Positions 22,101-29,022 of a DNA stretch of 34,246 nucleotides are shown piece by piece (the stretch's first letter is position 1; the number at the start of each line of letters is the position of its first letter). The stretch is from NCBI GenBank assembly GCA_000969725.1, contig JXSR01S010307.1; one strand, given 5' to 3'. The position numbers and the translations under genes were made by a program. Under the pieces are notes generated by a model. The model was given only the letters and a program-made list of their open reading frames with translations. It was not told where the DNA came from and did not search any database. This DNA comes from Ophiothrix spiculata. Taxonomy: Eukaryota; Echinodermata; Ophiuroidea; Amphilepidida; Ophiotrichidae.

Positions 22101-25100
22101 TAATTGATCAGAGTGAAATATGATATTTTCCCCACAAACTGTATGAATTTTAAGGACAATCCAGGAGGTTGGTTGAATGAAGCTGGGGTGACTGTTTACT
22201 TTGTTCTACCATGGGTACACAAGGAGATTGTATTTAGCTGCATGTGGTCATTTTGATTTTCATATGGCCACTAACAATTCACATGGATTTACTGAATTAA
22301 ATAGTTTCTCTTAGCTTTTTAGCCTAGCCTATTTGAACAGTGAATCTAAACCACTAAACATCATTTCAGCCTATTTTGAATTAATGAATAAAAAATGGAC
22401 CCAATGCCAATGTGATGTGAACTTTTCTCTTTAAACTAATTGCAAAGATGCCGAGTGGCTTAGATTTAAGCTAAGCAGATATGAAGCGATTTTGGATTCA
22501 GTAAATCCATATGACATTGTTTTTGGCCATTCAAAATCAAAATATGCAGCCAAATAAGATCACCTGATAGAACGAAAGGTACACTTAAATGAATTGAACT
22601 TTATTTGTTCAAATGCATTTTTTTGCAATGATGTCTGTAATTAAGTGAAAACAGCCCTTTATAAAAATAACATGGATTTGCTGCTTTTTCCCATGGTAAA
22701 AAGAGTACTCAGTAAGTGAAAAATATTTTTGGGCTAGTTGTTTCATAAAAAAAGATTACAGGGACGTCACCAGCTACTAGTTAGTATCAGCCAAATTCAT
22801 AGGCTTCCATGAGTAGCAGTTACAAAGAGAATTCTTTTCATTGCGTCATGTGCCCTTTGTGAAAACAGATCAGTTCAATCGTCACATTCAGCAACAGAGC
22901 GGCCTAATCACAAGTATGGAGCGATTGAGTTGCGTGTGAATTTGAACTCTGGTGCATAAGTCGTGTTAAAGTGAAAAGATTTTCTTGGCAAATATAATCA
23001 ACTGGCACAAACTGGATCAGTCACAATCCTGTAAGTCGCGGCTTGTCTCAAACTACCGACATCATTGTATTTTCAAACTTAATATAAGCTTATGCTAATG
23101 TTTTTTTCTACAAATATCTTCATTGCCAGATCTGTAATTTTAGGTGTGCATAGCATATGATTGTTAAGTCTTTGAATAAGTGGCAAGTGAATGCAAATGG
23201 CAAAATGTGATTGTGGTAATTTCATTAAAAAAGAGTTTTAAAGGGATGGTTCTACATAGACAAATTAGTCTATTGGTGAACTCAGGCAAGTCAGTATAAA
23301 ATATTGAATGATTTCTGAAATCTCCTTTTTAAATTTTTCATATTCAAACAATGCCTCTCAATTTGCATTCTCTTGATTTTCTAACCAAACTTTGTTTTTA
23401 TCCCTCATTGGTAATCAAGACAGGGTCATATATGTGTTGTTATCCACTTCATGCATTATGTTTCCATGGTTTCTAATCTGTTATATGTGTATGTGAACTA
23501 GCTTCAGCAAATCAGCTAGCCAAGTCCAATGCACTGGCATCTATCGCCGGACTCGGTAAGTACACTACCAAGTTTCCTTTTTGTCTCTTTGTTTTGTAGT
23601 TTTAGTACATTCTGTATTTGATTCGCATCCCAGTAAATAATAGATAGACTCTAAATACTTTACAATTGTTCAAGCAGCAAAATACTACAATTAAAGCCAT
23701 CTTTGGCATGCAAGTATATTGTATGTGTGATATAAGTACCACATTCACTCCATGCAGCCTACTTACCCTGTTGATTCAAATAAATTGGTGATGTAGATTT
23801 CAAGTTCATAAAATTATCATATGTTTGCAACATAGAAATTGTGTATTTTGCTGGATCAAAAAAATATACAATGCAATGCATTGTACCTGCATCATCGCCT
23901 TTGGGATGTCACGTAAATGCAGTAACTCCTTAGCTTTGGGTTTAATATCAATTTGCGCTTATTTGTAAGGTTAAATAATGTTCAAAAATTTGACCCCGGG
24001 TCATTACCAGGGGTGTGAGAGTTCAGCTTTTTAGCTGATTTCAGCTTATTTAATGGCTTCAAAAGAGTCATAATTTCAGCTTTTCTTTCATTTTCAGCCT
24101 GTTTTGAGCATTTTGTTACCATTTTCAGCTTTTTTCAGCTCTTTTAATCACCTGACACTCACACCCCTGCATTACAAGGTCACTGCAATAAGTTTTTAAC
24201 CTTTGATCCCACATGGACCAAACTTGCAAGATGAATAACCCAGGGTGTGTCCTGGGGGGAAAGGTCAAGGTCATTCAAGGTTAGAAGTGTTTTTGGAGGT
24301 CAAATGTTTATGAATAATCAAACATTGTCCTGAGTTCATTCAAGGTCATCTGAGGTCTATTCAAGGTCATCATGATAACTTTATACCCTTAATACCACAT
24401 GGATTTAGCTTGAATCTTGAATAGCCTTGACCAGGGGTGTGTCGTGGTGTTTTCAAGTGAATTCAAAGTCAAATATGAACAAGGTAAATGATGCAATAGG
24501 CGATGGATAAAGCAGACAAGACTACTGTTTCGCTAATAATCCTTGTCTTAGTTTATCTGATAAATTTTCAAAAAAAAAAACTGTGGTACTGTTTACCCTT
24601 AAGAAGAATATTAGAATGCACATTTATTTACGCCTTGAGAGTCTGTAATTGCTTTTGTGCAAAGAAGAGTTGATGGCAATATTAACGTAGTTATGGTTTG
24701 CTTTCTAGGACTTGCAACGTATGACTCTGACAGCGACTCTGATGAGGAGGACGAAGACGAACCAGACAGTGATGAAGAGCTAGAATCGTCAATAAAACAA
24801 AAGAAACATGCTTGGGGAAAGAAAGTAGAAGAAGAAAGAAGGAAGGAAAGAGAGGAGGAAGAACGGCAAAGACGAGTGGAAGAAAAGCGCAAACGAGAGG
24901 AAGAGAGGAAACAACGTGAGGAGGAAGAACAGAGGAGACAAGAAGAAAGAGAGAAAAGAAGGCAGGAAAGAAAAGCCAGGGAAAAGGAGAAGCAGGAGAA
25001 AGAAGGTATGAAAGGGATACATTTTCAATTGAATATATTGTAGGGTCCAAAAATACTGGTTTTGTTTACATCATCAAGAAAACTAGCACTACCAAGATTG

Positions 25101-26584
25101 AATTATATCAATAAAGATTGTGATCTCTTAGCTTTAGCCATTAATTTGTGGATTATTTGTTTCTTGGGATTTTAATATTCAATACAAGCTTTAAAAGGGC
25201 ACAAAGGGGCTTGTGTTTGTCACATATGAAAATCGAGGTATTGTGCTTGCAGCATTGTTTGGGCTAATTAAAGGGACTCAGCCCATGTGTGACATCCAAG
25301 ATGACTGATTTGTGTTTGAAAATGTTGTGATTTTAACTCATAGATACTGATAACACAAAGTAAAGCTTCTTGTCCCATTGATTTTGCATTTAAGAGGTTC
25401 CATCGTAATGCCTGTTATAATGTCTCCATTTTATTCCAGGAGACTCATCTTCCAGTACTTCATCTTCGTCATCGGAATCATCATCTTCATCTGACCAATC
25501 AGACTCTGAGTCTGAAGAAAAAGAAAGTCTGTCTCATGAAAAAATAGAGAAAGAAAAGTCCAATAAGTCAAACTTACCTTATGATAAAGGGTCAAATAAT
25601 GGTAGGACTAGTCCCTCAGATTCAGATTCAAAAGTTAAAATTAAAAAGCAAAGTAAAAAAGAATCCAGTCAGGAAAGTGAAGAATCTGATGATGATTCAG
25701 ATGAAGATAGCAGCAGTAGTAGTGAAGAAAGTTCTGAGGAGGCTTCTGAATCTGATCACGCATCATCCAAGAAAAAGAGTAGAAAACGGTCTCAAAGTCG
25801 TAGTAGGTCACGCAGTAAGCACAGGGATAGGAAAGAGCACAAAAGTAGCAATCATAGGGATAAAAGTGCCGAGCGAGATAAACACAGTGAAAGGAGTAGG
25901 CATAGAAGCGATAGGGACTATGATAGGCAAGCGAGTAGAAGCAGCAGGCGTTCGCGATCAGATTCTAGGTCAGCTGATGAGCGCAAAGCAAGCAAAAGGC
26001 GTAGTAGTAGGCATTCCATTTCTCCAAGCAGTAAGCGAAGAGAATCACGCGTTAGCAGTCATAGAAGTTCACATAGAAGCCGGAGTCGTTCGCGGCATAG
26101 AAGCAGATCGCGTCATAGGAGCTCTAGTCGTGTGCGTGACACGCGTCATAAGAGCCCTTCCTCTAGCAGTCGCAAGAAGAAATCAAAGAACTATGAACGT
26201 GAAAGTTCTGTTGAAAGTAGGACTAGTGACTACAATAGGTCCAAAGAGAAATCTGATAAACATAGAAAATCTAGTCGCAAAGAAAAAGATGATCGCGAGT
26301 ACAGTAGGACTCATTCTAGGGATGATAGTGAAAGAGACAGGAAGTCCAGACATCGAGACGATCGACGAGAATCTGGACGAAGGTCTAGATCTTCATCCCA
26401 TGAAAGTCACAGGTCTTCCAGAAGGAAAGAAAAGAAACGATCAAGGACTCCCGAGAAAAAGTCATCATCACACAAGAAAAGGAGGCGAGATGAATCGCAA
26501 TCAAGAGAAAGTTCTGTGGAGAGGTCACATGGTAGCAGGTCTGGTAAGAAGTCCAGTCGCAAACACAAGTCTAGTTCCAGATGA
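10072..26584 (+). CDS. PNISR: PNISR, PNN-interacting serine/arginine-rich protein (11 coding exons, complete)
   Basis: Coding exons 10072-10144, 11232-11411, 12218-12331, 13417-13685, 14180-14402, 15362-15564, 16418-16603, 18964-19075, 23502-23555, 24709-25005 and 25440-26584. All junctions are GT-AG, phases agree, and the total is 2856 nt (951 residues plus stop). PNISR is an RS-domain protein of nuclear speckles that binds pinin (PNN) and is thought to act in pre-mRNA splicing. Matches to the vertebrate protein: DWAALAQEWI (exon 2), proline-rich and FDYxHG segments (exons 2-5), LPAWIREGLDKME (residues 294-306), TEILLDVT (exon 8), NALASIAGLG (exon 9), a DSDSDEE stretch, an RS-rich tail, and the ending SGKKSSRKHKSSSR. 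Human PNISR is about 805 residues; the extra length is mainly in the acidic, E/R/K and RS regions. An in-frame TGA at 10048-10050 supports the start. Identity is very secure; exact exon edges are predictions. Confidence 0.95.
10335..10446 (+). repeat. E-box cassette, copy B (PNISR intron 1)
   Basis: Second copy of the cassette at 8552-8690, same orientation, about 190 bp after the exon 1 donor. It keeps the GTCACGTGAC core (10365-10374) and TTTGTAAACAATTGGCC, and lacks about 18 and 7 bases relative to copy A. The two copies bracket exon 1 of PNISR. The remainder of intron 1 (10447-11202) shows nothing I can support. Confidence 0.8.
11203..11209 (+). promoter_or_regulatory. Consensus branch point TACTAAC
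   Basis: Perfect TACTAAC with its branch adenosine at 11208, 23 bases before the acceptor AG at 11230-11231, with a pyrimidine-rich stretch between. This supports the exon 2 acceptor at 11232. Confidence 0.65.
11232..11411 (+). CDS. PNISR: PNISR coding exon 2
   Basis: Completes the split Gly codon and reads TDWAALAQEWIRQQQNPDK, the best-conserved N-terminal motif of PNISR, followed by proline-rich sequence (PPLPPENQPPPLP). Ends G|GTCAGT, phase 1. A competing acceptor at 11197-11198 would add 11 in-frame codons. Confidence 0.92.
11870..12023 (-). mobile_element. tRNA-derived SINE, type 1
   Basis: The minus strand from 12023 to about 11951 reads as a tRNA-like head. It has an A-box region (TAGCTCAATCGGTAAGGCG), a GCTCGCTTGCGATGCGG anticodon-arm-like stretch, and B box GTTCAATTCCC. 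Layout is closest to tRNA-Ala or tRNA-Arg. It is followed by an A-rich linker and the block CCTTGGACAAGGAACT at about 11902-11920. The 3' end is unclear; it may extend to about 11700. It lies in PNISR intron 2, antisense. Not a functional tRNA: stems are imperfect and SINE body follows. Confidence 0.72.
12218..12331 (+). CDS. PNISR: PNISR coding exon 3
   Basis: Acceptor ACATTGTAG|AT and donor CCAG|GTATGT, phase 1 on both sides. Encodes a proline-rich start and the stretch MHYDWNWQQPPPHGGHWPG, like the WQPEWGM..PPHPPP segment of vertebrate PNISR. It can be skipped without a frame change (114 nt). Confidence 0.88.
12345..12816 (+). mobile_element. TIR element, family 1, copy 1
   Basis: Left end AAGGGACTGGCCTAGATT and the reverse complement of the right end (AAAGGCACTAGCCTAGATTA) form terminal inverted repeats of about 18 bp. 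The body aligns throughout with 31494-32072. TTAA-like bases sit at the ends, hinting at a TTAA-target (piggyBac-like) MITE, but this is not certain. It starts only 13 bases past the exon 3 donor of PNISR. It is non-coding. Confidence 0.8.
13417..13685 (+). CDS. PNISR: PNISR coding exon 4 (QTFDxxHG repeats)
   Basis: Acceptor TTTTTCCCAG|G and donor TATCAG|GTAAAA; enters phase 1, leaves phase 0. Encodes residues 123-212: Met/Pro/Gly-rich sequence, then four copies of a short motif, at 149-156 (QTFDYGHG), 163-170 (QTFEHNHG), 183-190 (QTFDHGHG) and 198-205 (ESFDYHHG). Vertebrate PNISR has a single comparable NQFDYQHG. Confidence 0.9.
13686..14179. other. PNISR intron 4: nothing recognised
   Basis: 494 bases of AT-rich intron. 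I see no repeat, RNA gene or additional exon in it. Confidence 0.5.
14180..14402 (+). CDS. PNISR: PNISR coding exon 5
   Basis: Acceptor TTTATTCAG|C and donor ATGG|GTATGA; phase 0 in, phase 1 out. Encodes QHDFQDHPGGGQYYDDW, then an Arg/Asp-rich segment with YYPSPRDRGRMRRPPPL and an acidic end (EEEDPPM). The frame is open across the exon and joins exons 4 and 6 without a shift. Less conserved than its neighbours. Confidence 0.85.
14403..15361. other. PNISR intron 5, with a small inverted repeat
   Basis: The only structure I see is an imperfect inverted repeat at about 14977-15157: TTGATCATAAGAAC and TTCAAATCCTGA on the left recur, inverted, on the right, with a second direct TCGATCATAAGAA word at about 14957. 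Likely an old fold-back insertion. Confidence 0.55.
15362..15564 (+). CDS. PNISR: PNISR coding exon 6 (PAWIREGL core)
   Basis: Acceptor TATTTTCAG|AT and donor GACGAG|GTACTT. Encodes KRKLLPAWIREGLDKMEQEK, the strongest single match to vertebrate PNISR (RRTLPAWIREGLEKMEREK), followed by a Lys/Glu/Arg-rich helix and PPKSKFDE. Phase 1 in, phase 0 out. Confidence 0.95.
16105..16322 (-). mobile_element. tRNA-derived SINE, type 2 (with A and B boxes)
   Basis: The minus strand from about 16322 starts GTGGCCGAGCGGTTAGAGCA (A-box region) and has the B box GGTTCAAGCCC at 16271-16261. This is a tRNA-like head with a Ser/Leu-type start. It is followed by CCTTGGGCAAGAAACTTTAC (about 16222-16203) and a tail to about 16105. 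The post-head part is also present in plus orientation at 33984-34080. It lies in PNISR intron 6, antisense, about 95 bases before exon 7. Confidence 0.82.
16418..16603 (+). CDS. PNISR: PNISR coding exon 7 (acidic)
   Basis: Acceptor GATTTACAG|G and donor TATCTG|GTAAGA; 62 whole codons. Encodes GSDNEDDKASVKSVESGDKK, a run of 12 Glu after SD, and MPKTEEEKQLYL, which aligns with EMTEEEKEYQMM in vertebrate PNISR. The Glu run is a GAG/GAA mixture, so it is maintained as protein rather than as a pure DNA repeat. Confidence 0.9.
16660..17165. mobile_element. MITE with 18-bp perfect TIRs and GGATAC words
   Basis: Positions 16660-16677 (ATATCAGTTCGGCGGAAC) and 17148-17165 are exact reverse complements. 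Inside both ends are repeated, mutually inverted words around GTATCCGAATTCGGATAC. About 506 bp, no coding capacity, in PNISR intron 7. Target duplication not resolved. Confidence 0.85.
17377..17891. mobile_element. Fold-back element with two layers of inverted repeats
   Basis: Outer ends ATGCACAAAGAGGTT (17377-17392) and AACCTCTTTTGTGCAT (17876-17891) are inverted. An inner pair, 17547-17580 and 17771-17804 (GTGATGACTCATCCC against its complement), forms a second hairpin of about 35-bp arms. The inner segment 17549-17640 also matches 34157-34246 at the right edge of the window. PNISR intron 7. Confidence 0.75.
17905..18238. mobile_element. TIR element TTAGGCCAAGTAACAAAAA
   Basis: Left end TTAGGCCAAGTAACAAAAA (from 17905) is matched inverted by the right end ending near 18238, and TTGATCGTC follows in both arms after a 6-base indel. 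A GGTGAGGGAGG word appears directly repeated inside (near 17951 and 18191). It starts 14 bases after the preceding fold-back. PNISR intron 7. Confidence 0.78.
18637..18846. mobile_element. MITE with GGTGCATTTACACTGTGACG ends
   Basis: The left 20 bases (from 18637) and the right end, CGTCACAGTGTAAACGCACC ending at 18846, are inverted copies with one mismatch. 210 bp, non-coding, ending about 118 bases before exon 8 of PNISR. A TTTACAC terminal word is shared with the larger element at 29163-29790. Confidence 0.8.
18964..19075 (+). CDS. PNISR: PNISR coding exon 8
   Basis: Acceptor CCATTTTTTAG|A and donor CAAG|GTATGC; phase 0 in, phase 1 out. Encodes MMKMRKWMTEILLDVTNAEV, matching MMLLTKMLLTEILLDVTDEEI of vertebrate PNISR, then VYRKARTRKS. 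Confidence 0.93.
19483..19956. mobile_element. TIR element with long (about 110-bp) inverted repeats
   Basis: About 19499-19610 aligns with the reverse complement of about 19828-19940; shared blocks include GCCCCTCATGTC, TAGTGTCAAA, AACTAGAAAAT and ATCCCCTCC. Weaker pairing suggests ends near 19483 and 19956. The centre has its own small hairpin around AGCAGCTATT. PNISR intron 8; non-coding. Confidence 0.82.
20021..20227. mobile_element. MITE family 2, copy 1
   Basis: 28-bp terminal inverted repeats (20021-20048 and 20200-20227) agree at 24 positions; ends begin ATAGTC and include AACCTTTTCATT. The interior is CpG-rich and resembles 22827-22987 (shared CAGCAACAGA, GAGTTGCGTTTGAA-like block). 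PNISR intron 8. Confidence 0.8.
21165..21431. mobile_element. hAT-type MITE with 8-bp target duplication
   Basis: Terminal inverted repeats of 17 bp beginning CAGTGTTCCCGCTAAGG (left) and its complement ending at 21431. Both sides are flanked by the identical 8-bp word CATTATAC (21157-21164 and 21432-21439). CAGTG-type ends with an 8-bp duplication are diagnostic of the hAT superfamily. 267 bp, non-coding, with TGCGCCA words near both ends. Confidence 0.92.
21432..21518 (+). repeat. Two-copy tandem repeat, 43-44 bp unit
   Basis: 21432-21474 and 21475-21518 are adjacent near-identical units starting CATTATACCTCTTGG and ending CATGCATTGGTCC. The hAT element has landed in the CATTATAC at the start of the first unit; CCATGC left of the element may be the end of an earlier unit. 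Confidence 0.85.
21690..21956. mobile_element. Small TIR element AATAGGAAATGGCATA
   Basis: AATAGGAAATGGCATA at 21690 is matched inverted at the right end (TATGCTATTTCCTATT, ending 21956), 15 of 16 bases. 267 bp, non-coding, PNISR intron 8. Weaker evidence than the hAT element, because no target duplication is seen. Confidence 0.65.
22201..22576. mobile_element. TIR element with inverted arms of about 80-100 bp
   Basis: 22201-22298 pairs imperfectly with the reverse complement of about 22495-22574; shared blocks are GTTCTA, TTAGCTGCAT/TTGGCTGCAT, ATTTTGATTTT, ATGGCCA and ATGGATTTACTGAAT. Non-coding, PNISR intron 8. Confidence 0.72.
22827..22987. mobile_element. MITE family 2, copy 2 (diverged)
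   Basis: Ends AGAATTCTTTTCATT and AAGTGAAAAGATTTTCTT are inverted relatives of the ends at 20021-20227. The interior shares CAGCAACAGA, TAATCACA-like and GAGTTGCGTGTGAA-like blocks with that element. More degraded. PNISR intron 8. Confidence 0.65.
23502..23555 (+). CDS. PNISR: PNISR coding exon 9 (54-nt small exon)
   Basis: Acceptor GTGAACTAG|C and donor CTCG|GTAAGT. Completes a split Ala codon and encodes ASANQLAKSNALASIAGLG, aligning with KQLAQSSALASLTGLG in vertebrate PNISR. Phase 1 on both sides, so skipping would keep frame. The acceptor has a weak pyrimidine tract. Confidence 0.9.
24008..24169. mobile_element. Short CAGGGGTGTGAG-ended MITE filled with CAGCTTTT words
   Basis: Ends CAGGGGTGTGAG and CTCACACCCCTG are exact inverted copies; the flanks share CATTAC on both sides (24002-24007, 24170-24175). 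The CAGGGG ends suggest hAT affinity, although the duplication I can see is 6 rather than 8 bases. The interior repeats TTTCAGCTTTT-like words about seven times. PNISR intron 9. Confidence 0.8.
24180..24450 (+). repeat. Diverged direct repeat with TCAAGGTCA words
   Basis: About 24197-24258 and 24382-24450 align in the same orientation (ATACCACATGGA/ATCCCACATGGA, then GGGTGTGTC). Between them TCAAGGTCA occurs several times (near 24263, 24342 and 24360). The MITE at 24008 sits just before this. Probably an old tandem repeat. Confidence 0.6.
24709..25005 (+). CDS. PNISR: PNISR coding exon 10 (acidic patch plus E/R/K helix)
   Basis: Acceptor GCTTTCTAG|GA and donor GAAG|GTATGA, phase 1 both sides. 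Encodes residues 472-570: YDSDSDSDEEDEDEPDSDEE, then about 70 residues composed almost wholly of Glu, Arg, Lys and Gln. Vertebrate PNISR has DSEDERSDRGSESSDTDDEEL and a shorter charged helix here. The charged part should form a long single helix or coiled coil. Confidence 0.92.
25006..25439. other. PNISR intron 10: nothing recognised
   Basis: 434 bases of AT-rich intron with no repeat, RNA gene or exon that I can support. Confidence 0.5.
25440..26584 (+). CDS. PNISR: PNISR coding exon 11 (RS domain and stop)
   Basis: Acceptor TTTATTCCAG|GA; completes a split Gly codon and stays open for about 380 codons to TGA at 26582-26584. First a Ser-rich acidic block (SSSTSSSSSESSSSSDQSDS-like, CK2-type sites), then from about 25770 an Arg/Ser/His-rich RS domain (many SR, RS, HR, RHRS pairs) ending SGKKSSRKHKSSSR. 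The C-terminus aligns with SGKKASRKHKSKSRSR of vertebrate PNISR. RS domains are phosphorylated by SR kinases and direct nuclear-speckle localisation. Confidence 0.95.
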
Positions 26585-27780
26585 CAAGGTGGATATAATT
26601 TCTTTGTATTTCTCATCCTAATTTTCAATCCATTCAGTGAGTCATTCCCATCAATTGAGCATGCCCGCAATACATGAAGTTAAAGGTGCTTTAATTTTTT
26701 ATGGTTTCACAAGATTTACTTTTGAAGTGAATGTATGTGGGATTGAAAATGTTACAGTTATAGTCCCACATGGTTATGAATTCAAAAATGTAATTTTAGT
26801 GTGCTATAATTAAAAGAGCTTGGTCCGATTTTTAAGAAATTGGTTTTCAAGGTCATATGAAAGAAGACCACATAAAGAGGTCTAAGTTTTAAATTTCAGC
26901 TGAATTGGTCAAACCGTTTTGATTTTTTGGGCCATTTTGTATTTCAGAGTCGCCTATATGTTACTATGTCAAATTAATTATGGTTACCATAATTAGACAC
27001 ATTTTCATATATATCTCCAAAACGGAACAGAACTCAGCCGTGAAATTTCACATTGCTTATGAGAAAAATATGAGCAATATATTGGTACCAAAATATCAAA
27101 AATTTTGAAAACATGTTGAAGCAATCGGACCATGGTCCTTTAAGTGGTTTTATCTTAGATTGCTTACTAAAGTTTAATGCTGTTTGATCCTACTATTTCT
27201 CCAACAATATCATTCCCAAATTCAAAGTCTGTCCTGATCTTGATTAACATAGACATTTTTGTACAAAAATATTCAAGATTTGTTTCCTTTTAAAAATATG
27301 TGTGCCCAGGAGTTTTATTCAATCATTTTCATGTGTTAAAAACAACTTTTATTAGTAAATAGTCAAGAAATAATTCATGATTCTCATTTTTTAATGCCAG
27401 ATTTAGATTCATTCAAAATTCTCTTTGAGATAACATTTTATATACCTGGGACAAAAAAACGACTTGTGATTTATCCATATCAAATGTTTACATCATTAGG
27501 ATCTATCCATTGAAACTGTTCTAAGAAACAAAACAAGAAGAAAACAGTTACAGAATTTTTTGGCACATTTGGATATGTAATACAGGGAATCCTGAAAATT
27601 GATGGTATCAGTTGCCGTATATATGTATATTCCATTCATGGTTGTAATTTTTCGTCCATTTATCTTATTTTTTCCTTTCTACAGGCTTGGCTGTCTTGTG
27701 TCTGGAACCATGATTCGCATCAAATGGTAAATAATGCATCTTAAATTTTAAACAAAGTTCACAATTATCTAAAATAAACA
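26585..27780 (+). other. Probable PNISR 3' UTR
   Basis: AT-rich non-coding sequence after the stop. Possible poly(A) signals are ATTAAA at 26809-26814 and AATAAA at 27773-27778; a further AATAAA is at 28369-28374. A strong acceptor-like sequence (TTTTTCCTTTCTACAG) ends at about 27684 and could mark an alternative terminal exon. The true 3' end cannot be chosen from sequence. Confidence 0.45.
26813..27144. mobile_element. MITE family 3 (GAGCTTGGTCCGAT ends), copy 1
   Basis: Left end AAGAGCTTGGTCCGATTT and the right end AATCGGACCATGGTCCTTT are imperfect inverted repeats. The interior (26905-27010) aligns with 8882-8985 in the intergenic region: TTTTGATTTT, GCCATTTTGTA, GCCTATA, ATTATGGTT and AGACA blocks. 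About 332 bp in the PNISR 3' UTR or just beyond. Confidence 0.72.
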
Positions 27781-27911
27781 ATTCTCTAAATTAATTAATT
27801 TCTCTTGGATAATTTGAATATATATGTTTGTAATATTGAATCAATGCAAATATAAAAATCAAATGTTGTGTTTTATATCATGGTGTATCAACATTGACGT
27901 TTTCCACATTA

Positions 27912-28596
27912 GAGGAGCTTGGTCCATAAAGTTTTTTTCAAACTTTTTGAGATTTTTCCAAAAATTATTCATGTTGTTCTCATATCCTATATGAAATTTC
28001 ACAACTGAGACAAGTTCCGTTGTGGAGATATCAGTGGAAAGTGTTCACAGTGAAATTATTGGTTTTGAGGCGTTGGAGCACAATTAGGCCAAAACTTTGT
28101 GCGATGGCCGCAACCTGGCCACAGCATTTATTTTCCAATATAGCGACCGTAGGCTTGATCATGCACCTCTAAATAATTTCAAAACATGTAATGAATATTT
28201 TAAAATAATCTTGAGGTGAATAATCAAGCCTACGGTCGCCACTTTGGAAAATCAAGACTGTGGCCAAGTTGCGGCCGACCTCACAAAGTTGGGGCCTAAT
28301 TGTGCTCTATTGCCCTATTGTTAAGTAGGCCTGATGAGAGGTAACTGTGAAATACAAAATTGCTCATAAATAAAAAAAAAAGTTTGACACATTCAATTAT
28401 ATGTGAAACTCAAACCTTTCAATATGTTACTCATGAATCAAAAGAGAGTACCTGGTTCAATTGAAACTTGAAACTGAATACAAAATTTCTCCTAAATCAA
28501 AACAGTTTGACTGATTCAATTGGAATTCAAAAATGAAACCTCTGAATTTGTGATATTCCATTGGGAACCAAAAACTAAATCAGACCATGCTCCTTA
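27912..28596. mobile_element. MITE family 3, copy 2, with a nested insertion
   Basis: Ends AGGAGCTTGGTCC (left) and ATCAGACCATGCTCCTT (right) match the ends of the element at 26813-27144. It is longer because a separate fold-back (28076-28307) sits inside it. Confidence 0.68.
28076..28307. mobile_element. Fold-back element nested in MITE family 3
   Basis: Left arm from 28076 (GAGCACAATTAGGCC) and right arm to 28307 (GGCCTAATTGTGCTC) are inverted over about 90 bp, including GGCCGCAAC, TGGCCACAG, TTTTCCA and ACCGTAGGCTTGAT blocks. 232 bp with a short central loop. Its surroundings belong to the element at 27912-28596, so it inserted later. Confidence 0.82.
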
Positions 28597-28835
28597 AACC
28601 CTAACTGATCACAGTGAATCTCCTAATGATTAAGTCGTAAGGAGTGATTGAGTAGCAACTCTACAAAAAGAATGGGAGGAGGGGCTGAGAATTATTGGCA
28701 AATCTAGAAATGTGTCCAGCAGAAGTGATTTTATTTTCCATAAATATGGCTACTCTCTTGGTTTGTGTAAAAAAATATTTTCGAGTTGATCACTTTTTTA
28801 AAGATGTGGGTTTGAATGAGGACAAAAATTGAGTG

Positions 28836-29022
28836 TTGAGAGCCACAAGGCCGTATCTGTATTTCAACAATCCCGATAAAAAAGATTTCAAGATCTTGCG
28901 GGTCTTTCCAGATGAATGATCTTATACACATGTGTATGATCATTCATCTTGAAAGCACCATCAGGTTTGGAACCTTTTGTTTAGGGACTGTTGCCTTGCA
29001 AGTACGGCTTTGTGGCTCTCAA
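28836..29022. mobile_element. Fold-back element with a central palindrome
   Basis: Ends TTGAGAGCCACAAGGCCGTA (28836-28855) and their complement at 29003-29022 differ at one base. The centre, about 28912-28950, is itself a near-perfect palindrome: GATGAATGATC, ACACATGTGT, GATCATTCATC. 187 bp, non-coding. Confidence 0.82.

Noticed and set aside
24611..25050. Antisense Ser-, Leu- and Phe-rich frames opposite PNISR exon 10
   Set aside because: They are complements of Glu/Lys/Arg codons of the acidic and E/R/K region and have no independent support.
25581..26621. A 346-codon reading frame overlapping the last PNISR exon in another frame
   Set aside because: The PNISR RS frame is open through the same DNA, joins exon 10 in phase and ends in a conserved C-terminus. 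The overlapping frame is a by-product of AG-rich Ser/Arg codons, and its protein has no recognisable domain.
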